Source of the DNA: an uncultured Verrucomicrobiota bacterium
Lineage (GTDB): Bacteria; Verrucomicrobiota; Verrucomicrobiia; Opitutales; Seribacteraceae
Length of the DNA: 34,020 nt
Reading direction: 5' to 3'
Assembly (NCBI GenBank): GCA_902580225.1
Contig: CACHJU010000023.1
Span: 1-34,020 of the forward strand
The position numbers and the translations under genes are program-made. Positions 31,811 to 34,020 of the stretch are shown piece after piece; within the stretch, counting starts at the first letter, position 1, and every line of letters starts with the position of its first letter. Below the pieces are notes generated by a model that was not told where the DNA came from, did not search any database, and saw only the letters and a list, made by a program, of their open reading frames with translations.

Positions 31811-33202
31811 ATGGTAGTAAAAAGGGTACCTTTAATATGCACATTTCTCCTTGGATGGGTTTCTGTTTTTGGAAATGAGGGAATTAAATGGATTGATTCC
31901 GATTTAAAGGCTTTGGAATTTGGAGCTCAAGAAGGGGATTCATATGCTCAAGCATTTTTATCACTTTGCTATATACACGGAGATAAAGGTCTTAATATTT
32001 CTTTCGATAAGGCTAGTTATTGGGCCAATTTAGCTACTGAAGCTGATCATTGGCTAGGTTGGTTTGCAATGGGTTATCTTCATCGATTTTCCCCTCTCGG
32101 TCCAAACCCTAAAAAAGTTGGGGAGTATTATAAAAAAGTTTTTAAAAATCCAGATGGAATATTAGTCAAAAATGTAAGCACCGGGGATCCTTTGGCGTCC
32201 TATGTGTTAGCAGAAATTTTTACAGCTGAGGAAGTCGAGCCAGAAATTAATTCTGATCTTCAATTTGCGGCTAAGCATTATGCGAGTTCTTCGAAATCCG
32301 GTTATGGACCTGCTTCAATTCAACACGCATTGTTAAAACTTCATGCAAATGCATTCGAAGGACAGAATATTGATATTGGAAAAGATTTAAAGGGGGGCTT
32401 TTTTATTTTAAAAGAGGTTGCTGAAAAACAATTACCAGCAGGAAATCATTTTTTAGGTCGTTGTTACTTTAAAGGGATTGGAGTGGATGAAGATTTCAAG
32501 ATGGCTTTGGTTCACTTTCAAGCAGCCGCTGATCGTGGTTATACCACTTCGCAACTAATAGTGGCACATTTTTATGCTTATGGACTGACTGGCCCCGCGA
32601 AAATAGATCTTGCGTTGCGTTATGCCAATCTTGCCCTTACTCAGGAAAAAGAAATAGCTTCGGAAAAGATTGTTGAATATGAACAACTTCTCATGAATCA
32701 ATCAAAGGGGATTGAGCAACAGGTTGTACAAAGAACTGCTAATTCAGTTCCATCTCCAACAAATCCCTCTATTATCGAACCTCCGCCTTTACCTCCTGAA
32801 CCAATTGGATTGCCTGAACCTCCTAAATTTAGTGCTATTGATAATAGACTACCATCAGTTTACGAACAAAAGGAAACCTCAGATTCAGGATTATCCATTC
32901 AACCTTCACCAAACGAAATGTCTTCAGGAGATGATTTTGATGAATTAGAATTAGCTAAACAACATTATTTTGGCCGTGGTGCCAATTTTGATTTAAAAAG
33001 AGCTTTCCAATTATTTGATCAATCAGCTAATGGAGGAAATCCAGAAGCTGCTCGATATCTTGGAATTATGTTTCTTCGCGGAAAAGGAGTTTCTAAAGAC
33101 TCTCAAAAAGCTCTTGAATGGTTCACAAAGGCAGCATCTGGTGGCGATGAATTGGCTAAAAAGAATCTCAAGACTCTTCAGATTCTAAGTTCGCGAAAAT
33201 AA
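31811..33202 (+). CDS. Secreted Sel1-repeat (SLR) protein
   Basis: This 463-residue protein has a signal peptide (VPLICTFLLGWVSVFG) and two blocks of Sel1-like repeats separated by a proline-rich linker. Repeats in the first block include KASYWANLATEADHWLGWFA, AAKHYASSSKSGYGPASIQ and MALVHFQAAADRGYTTSQL, preceded by GRCYFKGIGVDED. The linker (about 315-365) contains IEPPPLPPEPIGLPEPP. A last pair of repeats carries RAFQLFDQSANGGNPEAARY and KALEWFTKAASGGDE with the canonical LRGKGVSKD spacer. Such proteins are periplasmic or surface adaptors for protein complexes. It stands between a divergent ACT gene and a tRNA. No partner is evident. Confidence 0.9.
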   Translation: MVVKRVPLICTFLLGWVSVFGNEGIKWIDSDLKALEFGAQEGDSYAQAFLSLCYIHGDKGLNISFDKASYWANLATEADHWLGWFAMGYLHRFSPLGPNPKKVGEYYKKVFKNPDGILVKNVSTGDPLASYVLAEIFTAEEVEPEINSDLQFAAKHYASSSKSGYGPASIQHALLKLHANAFEGQNIDIGKDLKGGFFILKEVAEKQLPAGNHFLGRCYFKGIGVDEDFKMALVHFQAAADRGYTTSQLIVAHFYAYGLTGPAKIDLALRYANLALTQEKEIASEKIVEYEQLLMNQSKGIEQQVVQRTANSVPSPTNPSIIEPPPLPPEPIGLPEPPKFSAIDNRLPSVYEQKETSDSGLSIQPSPNEMSSGDDFDELELAKQHYFGRGANFDLKRAFQLFDQSANGGNPEAARYLGIMFLRGKGVSKDSQKALEWFTKAASGGDELAKKNLKTLQILSSRK

Positions 33203-33262
33203 ACTTTACAGATTTATTCTCATTGCATTGTTAGTCATAAGGGTTTACCAAATGAGTGAATA

Positions 33263-33355
33263 GGAGAGATGGCAGAGTGGTCGAATGCGCTGGTTTGCTA
33301 AACCGGTGAGGGGCTAATCGCCCCTCCACGGGTTCGAATCCCGTTCTCTCCGCCA
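33263..33355 (+). tRNA. tRNA-Ser (anticodon GCU)
   Basis: This is a class II tRNA of 93 bases with the CCA end encoded. The acceptor stem GGAGAGA pairs fully with TCTCTCC, with G as discriminator. The anticodon stem-loop CTGGT-TTGCTAA-ACCGG puts GCU at 33297-33299. A long variable arm (GAGGGGC, loop TAATC, GCCCCTC) is diagnostic of serine tRNAs. The T arm is ACGGG-TTCGAAT-CCCGT. It decodes AGC/AGU. Nothing suggests it serves as an integration site here, because no duplicated 3' end or integrase is present. Confidence 0.98.
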
Positions 33356-33382
33356 TTTTATTTTTTACAGACTTAAAACAAT

Positions 33383-33868
33383 TTGAACATACAATTTCAA
33401 TTTCAATTTCAATTTCTAATTCTCCTTTGCATGGTTCTGTTTATTTCATTTACCATTTCTTCATGCATGCAGGCTGACTATCAAAGAGTCGGCGAACTGG
33501 TTGAGCAGAATGTAGATCAGCAGCCTAAAAAAAATATCCAGGGGTTACCTGAAAGTTTACAGGAAAAGCCGACTTATGATGTGGTTTATCGAAAAAGTAA
33601 TTTAGAGGCACTTGCTATTGGTAGAAATCGAATTGAAATCGAAGAATTAATGGGTGAACCGGAAGGAAAAAGCTTGGATGGTGGAAATGGATATCTCTGG
33701 GATTATCGAAGGCCTGTTTTAGATGAAGTGACTGGAGAAATATATGGTTGGAGCCTAGTTTCATTTAAATTCTTAAAAGGACTTTGTGCATATGTTAATA
33801 TTAGTTTAGCAAATCCGCCTCCTGAGATTTTAGAACAAAAAAGCTCCAACCAATTTTTTAAATTTTAA
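33383..33868 (+). CDS. Small lipoprotein with BamE/SmpA-like C-terminal part
   Basis: This is a 161-residue lipoprotein if it starts at TTG 33383, or 145 residues from ATG 33431. The lipobox is TISSC (Cys28 from the TTG). With TTG the leader reads MNIQFQFQFQFLILLCMVLF; with ATG it is short and has no basic residue, so neither choice is ideal. The mature part is acidic and polar, then LEALAIGRNRIEIEELMGEPEG and YLWDYRRPVLDEVTGEIYGW, which resembles the SmpA/OmlA (BamE) fold pattern of G-x-(T/N)-x-x-E-(V/I)-x-x-L-x-G-x-P. A BamE role is not claimed. The gene begins 28 bases after the tRNA, and a hexamer repeat encodes the Gln-Phe run in its leader. Confidence 0.72.
   Translation: MNIQFQFQFQFLILLCMVLFISFTISSCMQADYQRVGELVEQNVDQQPKKNIQGLPESLQEKPTYDVVYRKSNLEALAIGRNRIEIEELMGEPEGKSLDGGNGYLWDYRRPVLDEVTGEIYGWSLVSFKFLKGLCAYVNISLANPPPEILEQKSSNQFFKF
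33392..33415 (+). repeat. Hexanucleotide repeat (CAATTT)x4 in the lipoprotein leader
   Basis: Four perfect copies of CAATTT lie in frame with the TTG start at 33383, encoding Gln-Phe four times, followed by a partial fifth copy. Because the unit is six bases, changes in copy number would lengthen or shorten the leader without a frameshift. If the real start is ATG 33431, the repeat is instead in the untranslated leader, where it would alter spacing from the promoter or ribosome binding site. Confidence 0.9.
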
Positions 33869-33883
33869 TTGAAAGTGATTAAA

Positions 33884-34020
33884 TTAAGGTAAACGAATGA
33901 TAGAGATGCCTTTTTTTGTCTCCGACGGTTGAACAAGTTTTCCATTGGGGGCAGTAATTCTAAGAGATTCGCCAGATGAGCAAGTAATGGTGAGAGCACC
34001 CATATGATTTAAAGGAACCT
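33884..34020 (-). CDS. Unidentified protein, C-terminal 44 residues (5' end outside window)
   Basis: The minus strand is open from the window edge to a TAA at 33886-33884, giving 44 residues that include ALTITCSSGESLRITAPNGK and end KKGISIIRLP. The composition alternates hydrophobic and polar residues, as in a beta-rich domain, with sensible codon use and a clean stop 15 bases from the convergent lipoprotein stop. The stretch is short, so it could be chance, but no other gene fills the region and the order of two convergent genes is normal for this window. No family is recognised. Confidence 0.5.
   Translation of the reverse strand, partial: VPLNHMGALTITCSSGESLRITAPNGKLVQPSETKKGISIIRLP

Noticed and set aside
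33263-33355. Integration site for a mobile element at the tRNA-Ser gene
   Set aside because: No integrase, no repeat of the tRNA 3' end and no change in gene style on either side are visible.
1-34020. CRISPR array, insertion sequences, toxin-antitoxin or phage genes
   Set aside because: I looked for spaced repeats, transposase motifs and small paired genes and found none; only short tandem repeats of two to four copies occur.

Overview
The window is a chromosomal segment from an AT-rich bacterium (around 40% G+C by eye, not counted). It is most likely a marine or sediment member of the Planctomycetota-Verrucomicrobiota group, and I favour Verrucomicrobiota. The reasons are a PSD1-type cytochrome (DUF1549/DUF1553) paired with a DUF1501 protein, an arylsulfatase, a ThuA-like protein, a DUF1343/NamZ protein and several Tat-exported hydrolases. 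Starts with no visible Shine-Dalgarno sequence are the rule, and TTG/GTG starts occur. No taxonomic marker is present, so this is inference.

Positions 1-5544 hold secreted hydrolases: the 3' end of a sulfatase, an alpha/beta hydrolase, an SGNH (GDSL) hydrolase interrupted by one in-frame TAA, an SMP-30/lactonase and a PhoD-like phosphatase. They run in one direction with start/stop overlaps between several. A ThuA-like gene converges on them, and its stop shares a TTAA with the phoD-like stop.

Positions 5718-12043 look like a sugar or sugar-acid operon: SDR oxidoreductase, periplasmic binding lipoprotein, two-domain ATPase and permease of the ribose/xylose ABC class, then a large divergent protein of the tagaturonate epimerase (UxaE) family. 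A xylulokinase lies 10 kb further on.

Positions 12112-15040 carry an OlsF-like two-domain acyltransferase, a convergent SelW-like CxxC protein and an AraC regulator. The AraC gene is divergent from the PSD1 plus DUF1501 pair (15392-20499), which it may control. The PSD1 protein is long because it contains two probable beta-sandwich modules resembling the accessory domain of levanases. A repeat-containing 339-bp spacer then leads to a membrane-anchored vWA protein, a strong terminator and a 42-residue lipoprotein.

Positions 22334-31200 are one co-directional run: xylulokinase, a stand-alone ovothiol-type N-methyltransferase, a conserved 101-residue protein, RodA, a possible 38-residue membrane peptide, RNase E/G, glycerate kinase, a DUF2062 membrane protein and a NamZ-like exo-muramidase. 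This mixes carbon metabolism, thiol metabolism and cell-wall/shape functions. The window ends with a tandem ACT-domain protein (minus strand), a Sel1-repeat protein, tRNA-Ser(GCU), a small lipoprotein whose leader contains a hexamer repeat, and the 3' end of another minus-strand gene.

I found no CRISPR array, insertion sequence, phage gene or defence system. The best leads for something new are the UxaE-like operon, the AraC/PSD1/DUF1501 locus with its internal sandwich modules, the single-stop SGNH gene, and the two tiny ORFs that have unusually good ribosome binding sites.
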